A stretch of DNA of 64,000 bases from Pandoraea capi. GTDB taxonomy: Bacteria; Pseudomonadota; Gammaproteobacteria; Burkholderiales; Burkholderiaceae. The DNA lies in contig NZ_CABPRV010000014.1 in NCBI RefSeq assembly GCF_902459735.1, positions 1 through 64,000 of the forward strand, given 5' to 3'. The notes under the pieces were generated by a model. The model worked only from the letters and a program-made list of their open reading frames with translations. It did no database searches and was not told the DNA's origin. Below, one piece after another: positions 10,696 through 20,801 of the stretch (positions are counted from its first letter, which is position 1; the number at the start of each line of letters is the position of its first letter). Made by a program: the position numbers and the translations under genes.

Positions 10696-10728
10696 CCCGG
10701 AGCGGCCGGCTGTTACGGCGGCTCCGGG
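10696..10728 (+). terminator. Stem-loop shortly after carB
   Basis: CCCGGAGC (10696-10703) pairs with GCTCCGGG (10721-10728), with further weak pairing in the loop. It starts 34 nt after the carB stop and is followed by GGAAAACGC, not a T tract. It may be a processing or 3'-stability element rather than a true terminator. Confidence 0.35.
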
Positions 10729-10745
10729 GGAAAACGCAAAATCAT

Positions 10746-10784
10746 GGCGCGTCCGCCGGGGAACTGATCTCCGGCGGGTGCGCC
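10746..10784 (+). terminator. Long 14-bp stem-loop in the carB-greA spacer
   Basis: GGCGCGTCCGCCGG (10746-10759) pairs fully with CCGGCGGGTGCGCC (10771-10784), allowing two G-U pairs, around an 11-nt loop. No T run follows. It likely closes the carAB transcript or protects its 3' end. Confidence 0.45.
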
Positions 10785-10850
10785 AAATGCTTTAAGCATG
10801 TATGAAATGCGCTTCGTCTGTGGCACAGCGCCGCGCGGCCGGTCCTCCGG

Positions 10851-10878
10851 TTGGCAGCGTCGGCAACTCTGCTACACT
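10851..10878 (+). promoter_or_regulatory. Probable greA promoter
   Basis: TTGGCA (10851-10856), a 16-nt spacer and TACACT (10873-10878) form a good sigma-70 pair. Transcription would begin near 10885 and leave a leader of about 90 nt before the greA ATG. Confidence 0.6.
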
Positions 10879-10912
10879 AGCGCAACATAGGTGTCACAGC
10901 CGCGGTCGAGCG

Positions 10913-10958
10913 GCGTTCGCAAAAAGTGCGAATGCGGCTTAGCTGCGGCAATTTTTTT
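10913..10958 (+). terminator. Leader terminator/attenuator candidate in the greA 5' region
   Basis: Within the greA leader a short hairpin GCGGC-TTA-GCTGC (10934-10946, one G-U) is followed by GGCAA and seven Ts (10952-10958), as in an intrinsic terminator. An overlapping stem, TTCGCA-AAAAG-TGCGAA (10916-10932, extendable to 10913-10935), could compete with it. E. coli greA is known to carry a leader terminator that produces short RNAs (GraL). This looks analogous by position, not by sequence. Confidence 0.45.
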
Positions 10959-10977
10959 GTCTTTCGGAACAACGCGC

Positions 10978-11454
10978 ATGAGTACCATTCCTCTGACCAA
11001 GCGAGGCGCTGAGCTGCTCAAGGACGAGCTGCACCGCCTGAAGACCGTCGAACGTCCGAACGTGATCACTGCGATTGCTGAAGCCCGTGCGCAGGGCGAT
11101 CTGTCGGAAAACGCGGAGTACGACGCCGCGAAGGAAAAACAGGGTTTCATCGAAGGTCGCATCCTCGATCTCGAGTCGAAGCTCTCGGCAGCACAGATCA
11201 TCGACCCGTCGGCGCTCGACGCCGAAGGTCGTGTGGTCTTTGCCGCAACCGTGGAACTCGAAGACCTCGAGAACGGCGGCACGGTGCAGTATCAGATCGT
11301 CGGCGACGACGAAGCTGACCTGGAGCACGGCAAGATTTCGGTGAGCTCGCCGATTGCCCGTGCATTGATCGGTAAGTACGCAGGCGATGTGGCCGAAGTG
11401 CAGGCCCCGAGCGGCGTGCGCGAGTACGAGATCATCGATGTCCGCTACGTCTGA
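10978..11454 (+). CDS. greA: Transcription elongation factor GreA
   Basis: 158 residues, the standard GreA length. The protein enters the secondary channel of RNA polymerase and stimulates cleavage of backtracked transcripts. The N-terminal coiled coil ([22 protein letters not shown]...[30 protein letters not shown]) carries the conserved acidic tip D-x-x-E ([10 protein letters not shown]). The C-terminal FKBP-like domain follows with [14 protein letters not shown] and [14 protein letters not shown]. The frame is open upstream to 10891, but that part is leader sequence. The start chosen is the family start, though its ribosome site (GGAAC) is weak. The 3' end overlaps the next gene by 17 nt. 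Confidence 0.97.
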   Translation: MSTIPLTKRGAELLKDELHRLKTVERPNVITAIAEARAQGDLSENAEYDAAKEKQGFIEGRILDLESKLSAAQIIDPSALDAEGRVVFAATVELEDLENGGTVQYQIVGDDEADLEHGKISVSSPIARALIGKYAGDVAEVQAPSGVREYEIIDVRYV

Positions 11455-11953
11455 AGGGACGTCTGCCGGCGGTGCGCCCCGGCTGGAACGACTGTTCCGT
11501 CTGATTGCGACCGTCTGGTGCGGAAGTCAGTGGGCGATCGGCTACATCGTCGCCCCCACGCTGTTCGCCGTGCTGGAGTCACGCATGGTTGCCGGCACGG
11601 TTGCGGGACGGTTGTTTCACACGCAAGCCTGGATCAGTCTGGTGTGTGGCGTGCTGCTGGTGTGGCTGGCGACGGCGCTGATTTCGCGCTCGGCCGATGC
11701 CTCGGCCGCTCGCAGCTATCGCGTGCTGCGCTGGCTGGCGGTGGCGATGATGGTCTGCGTGCTGATCAGCTCGTTCGGCTTGCAGCCGTTCATGGCGTCG
11801 CTGCGGGAACAGGCGGAAGCATCGGGCGTCGATATCGGCCAATCGGCTTATGCGGCGCGCTTCGGTATGCTTCACGGCATTTCCAGCGGGATCTATCTGC
11901 TGCAAAGTCTGCTCGGCATTGCGCTGATCTGGCGTCAGCCGGTGCGCGGCTAA
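11438..11953 (+). CDS. DUF4149-type membrane protein
   Basis: 171-residue protein with four predicted membrane segments. Conserved-looking stretches are [32 protein letters not shown] and [26 protein letters not shown], as in the TMEM205-like DUF4149 family found next to greA in many betaproteobacteria. Function is unknown. The ATG at 11438 lies inside greA (17-nt overlap), so expression is probably coupled to greA. A bidirectional terminator follows. Confidence 0.7.
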   Translation: MSATSEGTSAGGAPRLERLFRLIATVWCGSQWAIGYIVAPTLFAVLESRMVAGTVAGRLFHTQAWISLVCGVLLVWLATALISRSADASAARSYRVLRWLAVAMMVCVLISSFGLQPFMASLREQAEASGVDIGQSAYAARFGMLHGISSGIYLLQSLLGIALIWRQPVRG

Positions 11954-12017
11954 ATGCCGCACGGGGTAGCGGTAGCGGCGGCGGGTGATTAGCCAGCGTC
12001 GTGACTTCGCCCAATAA

Positions 12018-12049
12018 AAAACGCGCCCGACAATGTCAGGGCGCGTTTT
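12018..12049. terminator. Bidirectional intrinsic terminator between the DUF4149 gene and yhbY
   Basis: AAAACGCGCCC (12018-12028) and GGGCGCGTTTT (12039-12049) form an 11-bp stem with a 10-nt loop and A/T tails on both sides. It suits the convergent genes on either side. Confidence 0.9.
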
Positions 12050-12138
12050 CTTGAGCGCTGGCGGATGGTGTGACATCCGCCGCCGCTCGCGACGCAGCCG
12101 TTAGACAGGCTTCGTCCAGGCTTCGACGTTACGCTGGC

Positions 12139-12639
12139 TCAGTCGTTACGCTGGCGCTTGACGCTGGTCTGGCGCTTCTTGGCGCGCTTGACGATGCCAC
12201 CGGCAGTCATGCGTTCGTTGCCGGCAACCGTCACTTTCTTGACGGTCGGGCGACGTCCGGCATTGGTGCTGCTTTTGACGACCGTCACGGTGCGCGGTGC
12301 GCGTCCCTTGACCGTGGCGCCGGTGCCGCCGGACTTGCCGCGAACCGGCATCGGCTTTTCGTCCGGCGTCTCGCGATACAGAACGAGCAGCTTGCCGATG
12401 TGTTGCACCGGCGCTGCACCCAACTGGTCGCAGATGGATTCGTAAATGGCCACGCGCGCGTCGCGTTCGTCGCCGAACACACGCACCTTGATCAGTTCGT
12501 GGGCCTTCAGGGCGCCGTCGATTTCCTTGAGCACCGCCGGCGTCAAGCCGTCGGCGCCGATCAGAACGACGGGATTCAGCGCATGGGCGGCAGAGCGCAA
12601 GTCAGCGCGTTGCGCTGGGGTGAGGGTCAAAGCGGGCAT
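12139..12639 (-). CDS. yhbY: YhbY-family RNA-binding protein
   Basis: 166 residues. The first ~95 form a CRS1-YhbY (KH-like) domain: LTPAQRADLRSAAHALNPVVLIGADGLTPAVLKEIDGALKAHELIKVRV, then a GAAPVQHIGKLLVLYR end. This family associates with pre-50S ribosomes. The C-terminal 70 residues are a low-complexity Lys/Arg/Thr-rich tail, common in betaproteobacterial members. The family start MPALTLTPAQ was chosen over one six codons upstream. It is divergent from rlmE, another 50S maturation factor. Confidence 0.92.
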   Translation of the reverse strand: MPALTLTPAQRADLRSAAHALNPVVLIGADGLTPAVLKEIDGALKAHELIKVRVFGDERDARVAIYESICDQLGAAPVQHIGKLLVLYRETPDEKPMPVRGKSGGTGATVKGRAPRTVTVVKSSTNAGRRPTVKKVTVAGNERMTAGGIVKRAKKRQTSVKRQRND

Positions 12640-12778
12640 AGAAGACAGACGAGACAAACGAGTTAGGATGCGCCCGCAAACCCGGGCCGGAGCGTCGGAA
12701 GCGACCGCCGGCCGACTAAGGGATTTTGGGCGCGCAAGGGCGTATTATCCTGCAAATTCGCAGTGTTTTTGAAGAATT

Positions 12779-13429
12779 ATGGCAAAAAACCGTTTCAACC
12801 ACGCGTGGTTGCACGATCACATCAACGATCCCTACGTCAAAATGGCGCAGCGCGAGGGCTATCGGGCCCGCGCAGCCTATAAGCTCAAGGAGATCGACGA
12901 GCAGGACCGGCTCATCAAGCCCGGCCAGGTGATCGTCGACCTGGGCTCGACGCCCGGCAGCTGGAGCCAGTACGCCCGTAACAAGCTGGCGGCGGGCAAG
13001 CGTGTCGACGGCGGTATCGACGGCACGATCATCGCGCTGGATATCCTGCCGATGGATCCGATAGCCGACGTCCACTTCCTCCAGGGCGACTTCCGGGAGG
13101 ACAGCGTTCTCGAGCAACTCGAAGAAATTGTGGCCGGGCGCAAAGTCGACCTTGTAGTTTCCGATATGGCCCCCAACTTGTCCGGTGTGGCGTCGGCCGA
13201 TGCGGCGCGGATCGAGCATTTATGCGATCTGGCGCTGGATTTTGCACAGCGACACCTGAAACCGGAGGGAGCGTTACTGGTCAAATGTTTTCACGGCAGT
13301 GGCTATAGCCAGATTGTCGAAAAATTCAAACACCAGTTCAAAACCGTGGCGCCGCGCAAGCCAAAGGCGTCGCGGGACAAATCTTCCGAAACGTTCATTC
13401 TGGGTCGGGGTTTGAAAAATCCGGCTTGA
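12779..13429 (+). CDS. rlmE: 23S rRNA 2'-O-ribose methyltransferase RlmE (FtsJ)
   Basis: 216 residues. It methylates U2552 of 23S rRNA using SAM. The SAM-binding motif is in [16 protein letters not shown], and the K-D-K-E catalytic set is recognisable (Lys in [10 protein letters not shown], Asp in VVSDMAPN, Lys in LLVKCFHG, Glu in SSETFILG). It is divergent from yhbY across a 139-bp spacer and ends about 120 bp before ftsH. The rlmE-ftsH order is conserved in proteobacteria. Confidence 0.97.
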   Translation: MAKNRFNHAWLHDHINDPYVKMAQREGYRARAAYKLKEIDEQDRLIKPGQVIVDLGSTPGSWSQYARNKLAAGKRVDGGIDGTIIALDILPMDPIADVHFLQGDFREDSVLEQLEEIVAGRKVDLVVSDMAPNLSGVASADAARIEHLCDLALDFAQRHLKPEGALLVKCFHGSGYSQIVEKFKHQFKTVAPRKPKASRDKSSETFILGRGLKNPA

Positions 13430-13548
13430 TGCCCGTCAAACCAGCGCACTGGCGCTATGGTGGCGGTAGAGAATCACTATAGCGGTGCGCCTGCGAGTGG
13501 ATTAGAATGAATTCCTGGCGCGAAGCGATTTCATGAAGGAGCAACGCT

Positions 13549-15423
13549 TTGAACAATAATATGTTTTCCAAAGCGGCGGTGTGGTTAGTCATCGCGCTGG
13601 TCTTGTTTACTGTTTTTAAACAGTTCGACAAGCCGCACGTCCAGGAGGGCGTGACGTACTCCCAGTTCATGGACGATGCCAAGAACGGCAAGATCAAGAA
13701 CGTGGTGGTGCAGGGGCGCAGCCTTCAGGTGACGCCCAGCGACGGCCAGAAATACACCATCGTGTCGCCCGGCGACATCTGGATGGTCGGCGATCTCATG
13801 AAGTACGGCGTTCAGGTCTCGGGTAAGGCCGACGACGAACCGAACGTGCTCATGTCCGCCCTCTACTATCTCGGACCCACGTTGCTGATCATCGGCTTCT
13901 GGTTCTACATGATGCGACAGATGCAGGGCGGGGGTAAGGGCGGTGCCTTCTCCTTCGGTAAATCCCGCGCGCGCCTCATCGATGAGAATGCCAATCCGGT
14001 TACCTTTGCCGACGTCGCGGGCTGCGACGAAGCCAAGTATGAAGTCGGCGAACTGGTCGACTTCCTGAAAGACCCTCAGAAATTCCAGAAGCTGGGCGGC
14101 CGTATCCCCCGTGGCGTGCTGCTCGTCGGCCCGCCGGGAACCGGTAAGACCTTGCTCGCACGTGCCATTGCCGGTGAAGCCAAGGTGCCGTTCTTCAGCA
14201 TCTCGGGTTCGGACTTCGTGGAAATGTTCGTCGGCGTGGGCGCTGCCCGTGTGCGCGACATGTTCGAAAACGCGAAGAAGCAGTCGCCGTGTATCGTGTT
14301 CATCGACGAAATCGACGCGGTCGGCCGTCATCGTGGCGCCGGTATGGGCGGCGGTAACGACGAACGCGAGCAGACGCTCAACCAGATGCTGGTCGAGATG
14401 GACGGCTTCGAAGCCAACTCGGGCGTGATCGTGATTGCCGCGACCAACCGCTCGGACGTGCTCGACAAGGCGCTGCTGCGTCCGGGTCGTTTCGACCGTC
14501 AGGTGTACGTCGGTCTGCCGGATATCCGCGGCCGCGAACAGATCCTGAAGGTGCACCTGCGCAAGGTGCCGATCGCCAACGACGTCGACGCTTCGGTCAT
14601 CGCCCGCGGCACGCCGGGTATGTCCGGTGCCGATCTGGCGAACCTCGTGAACGAAGCCGCATTGTTCGCCGCGCGCCGTAACAAGCGCATCGTCGAAATG
14701 CTCGATTTCGAAGACGCGAAGGACAAGATATTCATGGGTCCGGAGCGCAAGTCGGCAGTCATGCGCGACGAAGAGCGCCGTGCTACGGCTTACCACGAGT
14801 CGGGTCACGCGGTGGTGGCAATGCTGCTGCCGGGCGCCGATCCGGTGCACAAGGTGACGATCATCCCGCGTGGTTGGGCACTTGGCCTGACGATGCAGTT
14901 GCCGGAGCACGACAAGTACTCGGAATACCGCGACACGATGCTCACGCAGATCGCCATTCTGTTCGGCGGCCGTGCAGCGGAAGAGGTGTTCATCAACAAG
15001 ATGTCGACGGGCGCGTCGAACGACTTCGAGCGTGCTACCAAGCTGGCGCGTGACATGGTGACCCGCTACGGTATGTCGGATGCACTGGGCCCGATGGTCT
15101 ACGTCGACACGGAACAGGATTCGATGTTCGGTCGCATGTCGTCCAAGTCGGTGTCGGAAGCGACGCAACAGAAGGTCGACACGGAAGTTCGCCGTATTCT
15201 TGACGAACAGTACGCGCTGGCCAAGAAGCTGCTGGAAGACAACCGCTCGAAGGTCGAGTCGATGACCGAAGCCCTGATGGAATGGGAAACGATCGACGGC
15301 GAGCAAATCGGCGACATCATGGAAGACCGTCCGCCGCGCCCGCCGAAAGGTGGCCCGACGAACGGTGGCGCTTCGGGTGGCAATCCGCCGCTCAAGCCCA
15401 GCAATACCCCGGCGACCGTCTGA
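13549..15423 (+). CDS. ftsH: ATP-dependent zinc metalloprotease FtsH
   Basis: 624-residue inner-membrane AAA+ protease. Two membrane helices (residues ~8-24 and ~100-120) flank a periplasmic domain. Walker A is GPPGTGKT (~194-201), Walker B is [12 protein letters not shown], the second region of homology is [20 protein letters not shown], and the zinc site is HESGH (~416-420). The start is TTG at 13549: AAGGAG lies 7 nt upstream, while the ATG four codons later would be 19 nt away. A Pro/Gly/Asn-rich tail ends the protein. It degrades membrane proteins and regulatory substrates such as LpxC in relatives. A good terminator follows. Confidence 0.98.
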   Translation: MNNNMFSKAAVWLVIALVLFTVFKQFDKPHVQEGVTYSQFMDDAKNGKIKNVVVQGRSLQVTPSDGQKYTIVSPGDIWMVGDLMKYGVQVSGKADDEPNVLMSALYYLGPTLLIIGFWFYMMRQMQGGGKGGAFSFGKSRARLIDENANPVTFADVAGCDEAKYEVGELVDFLKDPQKFQKLGGRIPRGVLLVGPPGTGKTLLARAIAGEAKVPFFSISGSDFVEMFVGVGAARVRDMFENAKKQSPCIVFIDEIDAVGRHRGAGMGGGNDEREQTLNQMLVEMDGFEANSGVIVIAATNRSDVLDKALLRPGRFDRQVYVGLPDIRGREQILKVHLRKVPIANDVDASVIARGTPGMSGADLANLVNEAALFAARRNKRIVEMLDFEDAKDKIFMGPERKSAVMRDEERRATAYHESGHAVVAMLLPGADPVHKVTIIPRGWALGLTMQLPEHDKYSEYRDTMLTQIAILFGGRAAEEVFINKMSTGASNDFERATKLARDMVTRYGMSDALGPMVYVDTEQDSMFGRMSSKSVSEATQQKVDTEVRRILDEQYALAKKLLEDNRSKVESMTEALMEWETIDGEQIGDIMEDRPPRPPKGGPTNGGASGGNPPLKPSNTPATV

Positions 15424-15433
15424 CGGACGCCAA

Positions 15434-15484
15434 GGCAGCCGAGAGGCTGCCACCCAGAAAGGCCGGCATCTTGCCGGCCTTTTT
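15434..15484 (+). terminator. Intrinsic terminator after ftsH, preceded by a second hairpin
   Basis: GGCAGCC-GAGA-GGCTGCC (15434-15451) is followed by AAAGGCCGGCA with TGCCGGCCTTTTT (15458-15484). The second is a classical terminator with a T run. The rest of the 308-bp ftsH-folP spacer (to 15731) shows no gene. Confidence 0.9.
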
Positions 15485-15731
15485 GCTTTCTGGCCCGACT
15501 CCAGGGCGATGAGGCGCGACCGGGACGCTCAAGGTCGGCGCTCAGGTCCTGCAATCCATCTCGTTCACGACCGTGAATTTCCGTGTTACGGAGTGTTTCC
15601 GTGGTCGATGTGACAGTCGATTCCGGTAACATTACGGCCATAAAGGCGTCCATCACCGCGGACGCGTCGCGCCCGGACCGGCTTGCCCGCTCGGGCCGCC
15701 ATATGGGTCTTACTGAGCTACGAGCTTTCGA

Positions 15732-16670
15732 ATGTCCACCGAGCAGTCGCAATCCCTTCCTCCTTCCGCCCCCGGCGCCGCACCGGCAGACGACATCGTC
15801 TTGCCGGCGGGCGCTGCCGGCGTTGCCGCACCGCCCGATACCTGGGCGCTCGGTCCCCGCTTTACGCTGGATGCCCGTCGGGTACACGTCATGGGCATCC
15901 TGAATGTGACGCCCGACTCGTTTTCCGACGGCGGGAAGTACGTTGCGCGTGACGAGGCGCTGCGCCACGCCGAGCAACTGATTGCCGACGGCGCAGACAT
16001 TCTCGATATCGGCGGCGAATCGACCCGCCCGGGCGCGGAAGCGCTGCCGGAGGATGCTGAACTGGAGCGCGTCGTTCCCATCGTCGAAGCGTTGCGCGAG
16101 TGCGGCGTGCCGCTCTCCGTCGACACCTACAAGCCCGGTGTGATGCGCGCTGTGCTGGCTGCCGGGGCCGACATGATCAACGACATCTGGGGCTTCCAGC
16201 AGCCGGGCGCGATCGATGCCGTGCGCGAGAGCGACGCCGCCCTGTGCATCATGCACATGCTGAACGACCCGAAGACGATGCAGCGCGCGCCGATCTATAC
16301 GGACGTCGTCACCGAAGTCGCCGCCTTCCTCGATGGTCGTGTAGACGCGCTGCTCGCCGCAGGTGTTGCGCCGTCGCGTCTGTATCTCGATCCGGGATTC
16401 GGCTTTGGCAAGAATCTCGCTCATAATCTCGCCTTGCTCAAACACCTGCGGGTGCTGTCGCGCGATGGGCTGCCGCTGCTCGTTGGCATGTCGCGAAAGC
16501 GCATGCTTGGCGAAATCACGGGACGCCAGACGCCGCAGGAGCGCCAGGTGGCCAGTGTGGCGGCTGCGATCTGCGCCGCTCAGCGCGGTGCGGCCATCGT
16601 ACGGGTGCACGACGTCGCCGAGACGGTCGATGCGCTCAAGGTCTGGCAGGCCGTGCGGGACGCCGAATAA
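15732..16670 (+). CDS. folP: Dihydropteroate synthase
   Basis: 312 residues. It condenses p-aminobenzoate with dihydropterin pyrophosphate in folate synthesis and is the sulfonamide target. Signatures: MGILNVTPDSFSDGGKY (from residue ~54), DIGGESTRPGAEAL, and the C-terminal DPGFGFGKNLAHNL and GMSRKRMLGEITGR. The first ~45 residues are Pro/Ala-rich and absent from E. coli FolP, a typical betaproteobacterial extension. It sits between ftsH and glmM, the conserved proteobacterial order. Confidence 0.97.
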   Translation: MSTEQSQSLPPSAPGAAPADDIVLPAGAAGVAAPPDTWALGPRFTLDARRVHVMGILNVTPDSFSDGGKYVARDEALRHAEQLIADGADILDIGGESTRPGAEALPEDAELERVVPIVEALRECGVPLSVDTYKPGVMRAVLAAGADMINDIWGFQQPGAIDAVRESDAALCIMHMLNDPKTMQRAPIYTDVVTEVAAFLDGRVDALLAAGVAPSRLYLDPGFGFGKNLAHNLALLKHLRVLSRDGLPLLVGMSRKRMLGEITGRQTPQERQVASVAAAICAAQRGAAIVRVHDVAETVDALKVWQAVRDAE

Positions 16671-16863
16671 GGCGTCCGCGGCCGATCAAGGCGATCAAGG
16701 CAGTCCAGGCGGTGAATACGGCTCTGCGGCGACTGCGGCTAGCTCGTCTAAAGGCAGACGAAGGCAGCACCAAGGCACACAAAGCACGACAAAGAACGCA
16801 TAAATGGGTGCGCGCGCACGGAACGTCAACTGGCGCGACGCTTCAACTGGGAACGATGCAACG

Positions 16864-18207
16864 ATGAAACGACGCTATTTTGGGACCGATGGGATTCGCG
16901 GAACGGTGGGCGAGAGCCCCATTACGCCGGAATTCGTGCTGCGGCTGGGATACGCGGCCGGACGAGTGCTGGCAGGCAATCAGACGCTGGGGCGTCCCAC
17001 GGTATTGATCGGCAAGGATACGCGTGTCTCGGGTTATATGCTCGAAGCCGCACTGGAAGCCGGTTTCGCGGCAGCAGGCGTCGACACCATGCTGGCCGGG
17101 CCGATGCCGACGCCGGCGGTCGCTTACCTGACCCGGGCATTGCGTCTGGCCGCAGGCGTTGTGATCAGCGCATCGCACAATCCGTACCACGACAACGGCA
17201 TCAAATTCTTCTCGGCAGACGGTAACAAGCTGCCGGACCAGACCGAACTGGCGATCGAAGCCGAGCTTGAAAATCCGATGACCTGCGTGCGTTCCGAGCA
17301 ACTCGGCAAGGCGCGTCGTCTGGACGATGCTGCGGGTCGTTATGTCGAGTTCTGCAAGAGCACGTTCCCGAATGACTTCGACCTGCGTGGCATGAAGATC
17401 GTGGTCGATTGCGCCAATGGCGCGGCCTACCATATCGCGCCGCATGTCTTCCACGAGCTGGGTGCGGAAGTCATTGCCATCGGCAATCAGCCCAACGGCT
17501 TCAACATCAACGAAGACTGCGGCGCCACCGCCCCGGACGCACTCATGCGCGCCGTGCGGGCCAACCACGCCGACCTCGGCGTAGCACTCGACGGCGATGC
17601 CGACCGCCTTCAGATCGTAGACGGCGCAGGCCGTCTCTATAACGGCGACGAACTGCTGTATCTGCTGGTCAAGGACCGTCTGGACAATGGCGGCGTAGCG
17701 GGCGCCGTGGGCACGCTGATGACCAATATGGCGGTCGAAGTCGCGCTCAAGGGATTGGGCGTGCCGTTCGTGCGCGCCAAGGTCGGCGACCGTTACGTGC
17801 TGGAGCAACTGTACAAGCACGGCTGGCAGATCGGTGCCGAGGGGTCCGGTCACATTCTGTGTCTGGACAAGCACACCACGGGAGACGGTATCGTCTCGGC
17901 CCTTCAGGTGCTCGCCGCCATTCGCCGCGCGGACAACAAGCCGCTCGCGAAGCTGCTCGAGGGGGTGCGCCTGTTCCCGCAGCACATGATCAACGTGCGC
18001 ACGCCGGCCGGTTACGACTGGCAGGCCGATAAGCGTTTGAGCGCCGAGCGCGAGGCCATCGAGGCCAAGCTCGGCGATGCCGGCCGCGTGCTGATTCGCG
18101 CGTCGGGCACCGAGCCGGTGCTGCGTGTGATGGTGGAGGCGCGCGACGAGTCGCAGGCATCCGGCTTCGCACAGCATCTGGCGAACGTCGTCAAAGCGGC
18201 GGCGTGA
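16864..18207 (+). CDS. glmM: Phosphoglucosamine mutase
   Basis: 447 residues (E. coli 445). It converts glucosamine-6-phosphate to glucosamine-1-phosphate for peptidoglycan and LPS precursors. Start [13 protein letters not shown] matches the family. An in-frame ATG 20 codons upstream has no family support. The phosphoserine loop is ISASHNP (Ser104 by this start, equivalent to E. coli Ser102), the metal loop is DGDADR and the sugar-binding GEGSGH-type loop is EGSGHI. The C-terminal phosphate-binding loop is [12 protein letters not shown]. It is downstream of folP as in E. coli. Confidence 0.97.
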   Translation: MKRRYFGTDGIRGTVGESPITPEFVLRLGYAAGRVLAGNQTLGRPTVLIGKDTRVSGYMLEAALEAGFAAAGVDTMLAGPMPTPAVAYLTRALRLAAGVVISASHNPYHDNGIKFFSADGNKLPDQTELAIEAELENPMTCVRSEQLGKARRLDDAAGRYVEFCKSTFPNDFDLRGMKIVVDCANGAAYHIAPHVFHELGAEVIAIGNQPNGFNINEDCGATAPDALMRAVRANHADLGVALDGDADRLQIVDGAGRLYNGDELLYLLVKDRLDNGGVAGAVGTLMTNMAVEVALKGLGVPFVRAKVGDRYVLEQLYKHGWQIGAEGSGHILCLDKHTTGDGIVSALQVLAAIRRADNKPLAKLLEGVRLFPQHMINVRTPAGYDWQADKRLSAEREAIEAKLGDAGRVLIRASGTEPVLRVMVEARDESQASGFAQHLANVVKAAA

Positions 18208-18252
18208 TGCCGACGTAATGCGCGCCTGATATACGCCCACGTTTTACCCTCC

Positions 18253-18276
18253 GGCGACGTCTGTCCAGACGTCGCC
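18253..18276 (+). terminator. Perfect stem-loop after glmM
   Basis: GGCGACGTCTG (18253-18263) and CAGACGTCGCC (18266-18276) form an 11-bp inverted repeat 45 nt past the glmM stop. No T tract follows, so it may be a Rho-assisted or processing end rather than an intrinsic terminator. Confidence 0.5.
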
Positions 18277-18395
18277 ACCCACCTCCCAGCGTACCTGCCT
18301 ACACCCCTCCCACGATGGTAACTGGCATCGCCAGGCGTTCACATTTGTGACAACCGCCTGAGCTTCGTCGGTGGATTTCCGACACCGTTTCGTCA

Positions 18396-18413
18396 CTGTC
18401 ACATCGCTGCCAC
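18396..18413 (+). promoter_or_regulatory. Distal Pho box upstream of pstS
   Basis: CTGTCAC-ATCG-CTGCCAC: two 7-mers 4 nt apart, matching the PhoB box pattern (CTGTCAT-N4-CTGTCAC) with few changes. It lies about 240 bp upstream of pstS. Confidence 0.6.
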
Positions 18414-18574
18414 AGGCCGAAATTGAGGGTTGCCAACGCCCTGATTTCATTAGGATCACTCCGAAACCCGCGCCAACTCTGGATCTCTCCGAAAATCGGG
18501 TTCGTCCGGCAACTCGCATGCAATATGACGATTCCGAGGCGACTCCATGACATTCCGGTTGTGAGCTTTCGAAG

Positions 18575-18608
18575 ATGACACATTACTGTCACATTCGGAA
18601 TCTATTCT
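18575..18608 (+). promoter_or_regulatory. PhoB-dependent promoter of pstS (Pho box plus -10)
   Basis: ATGACAC-ATTA-CTGTCAC (18575-18592) is followed after 10 nt by TATTCT (18603-18608). In PhoB-activated promoters the Pho box replaces the -35 and sits about 10 bp from the -10, which is exactly the arrangement here. The pstS ATG follows at 18652. Confidence 0.75.
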
Positions 18609-18651
18609 TCGAGCCATCCACACGCTGTACCACACCAACTCGGAGAGATCC

Positions 18652-19686
18652 ATGAAGCTGATGAAGACTGCGATTGCCGGCCTGGCTGGCGTTCTGTTCG
18701 CCGCTGGCGCGATTGCGGGCGAGATTACGGGCGCTGGCAGCACGTTCGCCGCACCGATCTACACCAAGTGGGCTGACGCCTATCAGAAGTCGACCCAGAA
18801 CAAGGTCAACTACCAGGGCATCGGTTCGTCGGGCGGCATCAAGCAGATCCAGGCCAAGACCGTCGATTTCGCCGGCTCGGACGCTCCGCTGACCGATGAA
18901 GAACTCGCCAAGCAAGGCCTGTTCCAGTTCCCGACGGTGGTTGGCGGCATCGTGCCGGTGATCAACGTGCCAGGCGTGAAGGCTGGCGAACTCGTCCTGT
19001 CGGGCGAAGTGCTGGGCGACATCTACCTGGGCAAGATCAAGAAGTGGAACGACCCGGCCATCGCCAAGCTGAACCCGAAGGCCAAGCTGCCGGACACCGA
19101 CATCGCCGTGGTTCGCCGCGCCGACGGTTCGGGCACCAGCTTCGTGTTCACGAACTACCTGTCGAAGGTCAACGCCGAGTGGAAGAGCAAGGTTGGCGAA
19201 GGCACCACGGTCAACTGGCCGACGGGTACGGGCGGCAAGGGTAACGACGGCGTCGCCGCCTTCGTGCAACGTCTGCCGGGCGCTATCGGCTACGTGGAAT
19301 CGGCTTACGCCAAGCAGAACAAGCTGACGTACACGGCGCTGACGAACGCCGACGGCAAGACCGTCGAGCCGACCGCCAAGACGTTTGCCGCTGCCGCTGG
19401 CAAGGCTGAATGGTCGAAGACGTTCTACCAGATCCTGACGAACGAGAAGGGTGCCGATTCGTGGCCGATCGTGGCTGCCACGTTCGTGCTGGTGCATCAG
19501 AAGGCTGACGCCGGCAAGGAAGCGCAAGGCGCCGACGTGCTCAAGTTCTTCGACTGGTCGTTCAAGAACGGCGCCCAGACGGCTCAAGAACTCGACTACA
19601 TCTCGCTGCCGGAAGATGTCCTGAAGCAGATCCGTGCTGGCTGGAAGGCGAAGGTTGCCGAGTCGGCCGCCAAGGCTGGCGTCTAA
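18652..19686 (+). CDS. pstS: Periplasmic phosphate-binding protein PstS
   Basis: 344 residues. A Sec signal peptide ([22 protein letters not shown], cleavage near residue 23) is followed by [23 protein letters not shown]. The phosphate-binding loops are recognisable: [23 protein letters not shown] and [12 protein letters not shown]. It delivers phosphate to PstC/PstA. The start has GGAGAG upstream. It is the first gene of pstSCAB-phoU-phoBR, and its own promoter carries a Pho box. A strong stem-loop after the stop may raise PstS over the downstream membrane subunits. Confidence 0.98.
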   Translation: MKLMKTAIAGLAGVLFAAGAIAGEITGAGSTFAAPIYTKWADAYQKSTQNKVNYQGIGSSGGIKQIQAKTVDFAGSDAPLTDEELAKQGLFQFPTVVGGIVPVINVPGVKAGELVLSGEVLGDIYLGKIKKWNDPAIAKLNPKAKLPDTDIAVVRRADGSGTSFVFTNYLSKVNAEWKSKVGEGTTVNWPTGTGGKGNDGVAAFVQRLPGAIGYVESAYAKQNKLTYTALTNADGKTVEPTAKTFAAAAGKAEWSKTFYQILTNEKGADSWPIVAATFVLVHQKADAGKEAQGADVLKFFDWSFKNGAQTAQELDYISLPEDVLKQIRAGWKAKVAESAAKAGV

Positions 19687-19705
19687 AGCGCCCAGCAATG
19701 AGGCC

Positions 19706-19733
19706 CCTGGCAATGCGATGCCGCGTTGTCAGG
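19706..19733 (+). other. Strong stem-loop in the pstS-pstC spacer
   Basis: CCTGGCAATGCG (19706-19717) pairs with CGCGTTGTCAGG (19722-19733), a 12-bp stem with two G-U pairs and a 4-nt loop. AAAGCGCC (19685-19692) can also pair with GGCGCTTT (19732-19739). Such structures usually stabilise the 5' cistron or partly stop transcription, giving more binding protein than permease. Confidence 0.65.
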
Positions 19734-19826
19734 CGCTTTGATACCGGCAACACCCGCGCCGCCTGTTCCGAAGCCCGAAGCATGATCTGGCAACGGCTGG
19801 CGGCGCGCTCACGCTGAGACGACATC

Positions 19827-20801
19827 ATGGCAGAAGCCACCAGCCCCCTCGCAACACCAGGCGCACAGCGCGCTCCGTCTTCCGTTGGCGACGTGCTCTT
19901 CGCGCTGCTCACCCGCGCCGCCGCCCTCATTACACTGCTGTTGCTCGGTGGCATTATCGTGTCGTTGATCATCAGCGCGCTGCCGTCGATCGAGAAGTTT
20001 GGCTTCGCCTTTCTGTGGACGAAGGAATGGGATCCTCCCGCAGAACAATTCGGCGCGCTCGTGCCCATCTACGGCACGATCGTCACGTCGGTCATCGCCC
20101 TGATCATTGCGGTGCCGGTGAGCTTCGGCATCGCCCTGTTTTTGACTGAACTCTCGCCCGTGTGGCTGCGCCGACCGCTGGGCACCGCCATCGAGCTGCT
20201 CGCCGCCATTCCGAGTATCGTCTACGGGATGTGGGGCCTGCTGGTCTTCGCCCCGATCTTCAGCCAGTACTTCCAGAAGCCGCTGGGCGCGCTGCTCGGC
20301 AACGTGCCGATCATCGGCGCGCTGTTCCAGGGCCCGCCGCTCGGCATCGGTATCCTGCCCGCCGGCGTGATCCTCGCGATCATGATCATTCCCTACATCG
20401 CCTCGGTCATGCGCGACGTGTTCGAAGTCACGCCCGTGCTGCTCAAGGAGTCGGCCTACGGTATCGGCTGCACGACCTGGGAAGTGATGTGGCGCGTGGT
20501 GTTGCCCTTCACGAAGACGGGCGTCATCGGCGGCATCATGCTGGGTCTCGGCCGTGCCCTCGGCGAGACGATGGCCGTCACGTTCGTGATCGGTAACACG
20601 AACCTGCTCGACAACATCTCGCTGTATTCGCCGGGTAACAGCATCACCTCGGCACTCGCGAACGAATTCGCCGAAGCCGGTCCGGGCCTGCATACGGCGG
20701 CCCTGATGGAACTCGGCCTGATCCTGTTCTTCATCACCTTTGTCGTACTGGCGCTGTCCAAGCTCATGCTGCTGCGCCTCGAGAAAAGCGAAGGTAAATA
20801 A
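19827..20801 (+). CDS. pstC: Phosphate ABC transporter permease PstC
   Basis: 324-residue inner-membrane permease with six hydrophobic helices. Family features: [42 protein letters not shown], and the ATPase-contact (EAA) loop [20 protein letters not shown] followed by [18 protein letters not shown]. It pairs with PstA to form the phosphate channel. Its stop overlaps the pstA start by one base. Confidence 0.97.
   Translation: MAEATSPLATPGAQRAPSSVGDVLFALLTRAAALITLLLLGGIIVSLIISALPSIEKFGFAFLWTKEWDPPAEQFGALVPIYGTIVTSVIALIIAVPVSFGIALFLTELSPVWLRRPLGTAIELLAAIPSIVYGMWGLLVFAPIFSQYFQKPLGALLGNVPIIGALFQGPPLGIGILPAGVILAIMIIPYIASVMRDVFEVTPVLLKESAYGIGCTTWEVMWRVVLPFTKTGVIGGIMLGLGRALGETMAVTFVIGNTNLLDNISLYSPGNSITSALANEFAEAGPGLHTAALMELGLILFFITFVVLALSKLMLLRLEKSEGK

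Noticed and set aside
16671-16863. Extra 20 N-terminal codons for glmM
   Set aside because: The family start [13 protein letters not shown] aligns with GlmM; the upstream residues are not conserved and the spacer reads as non-coding.
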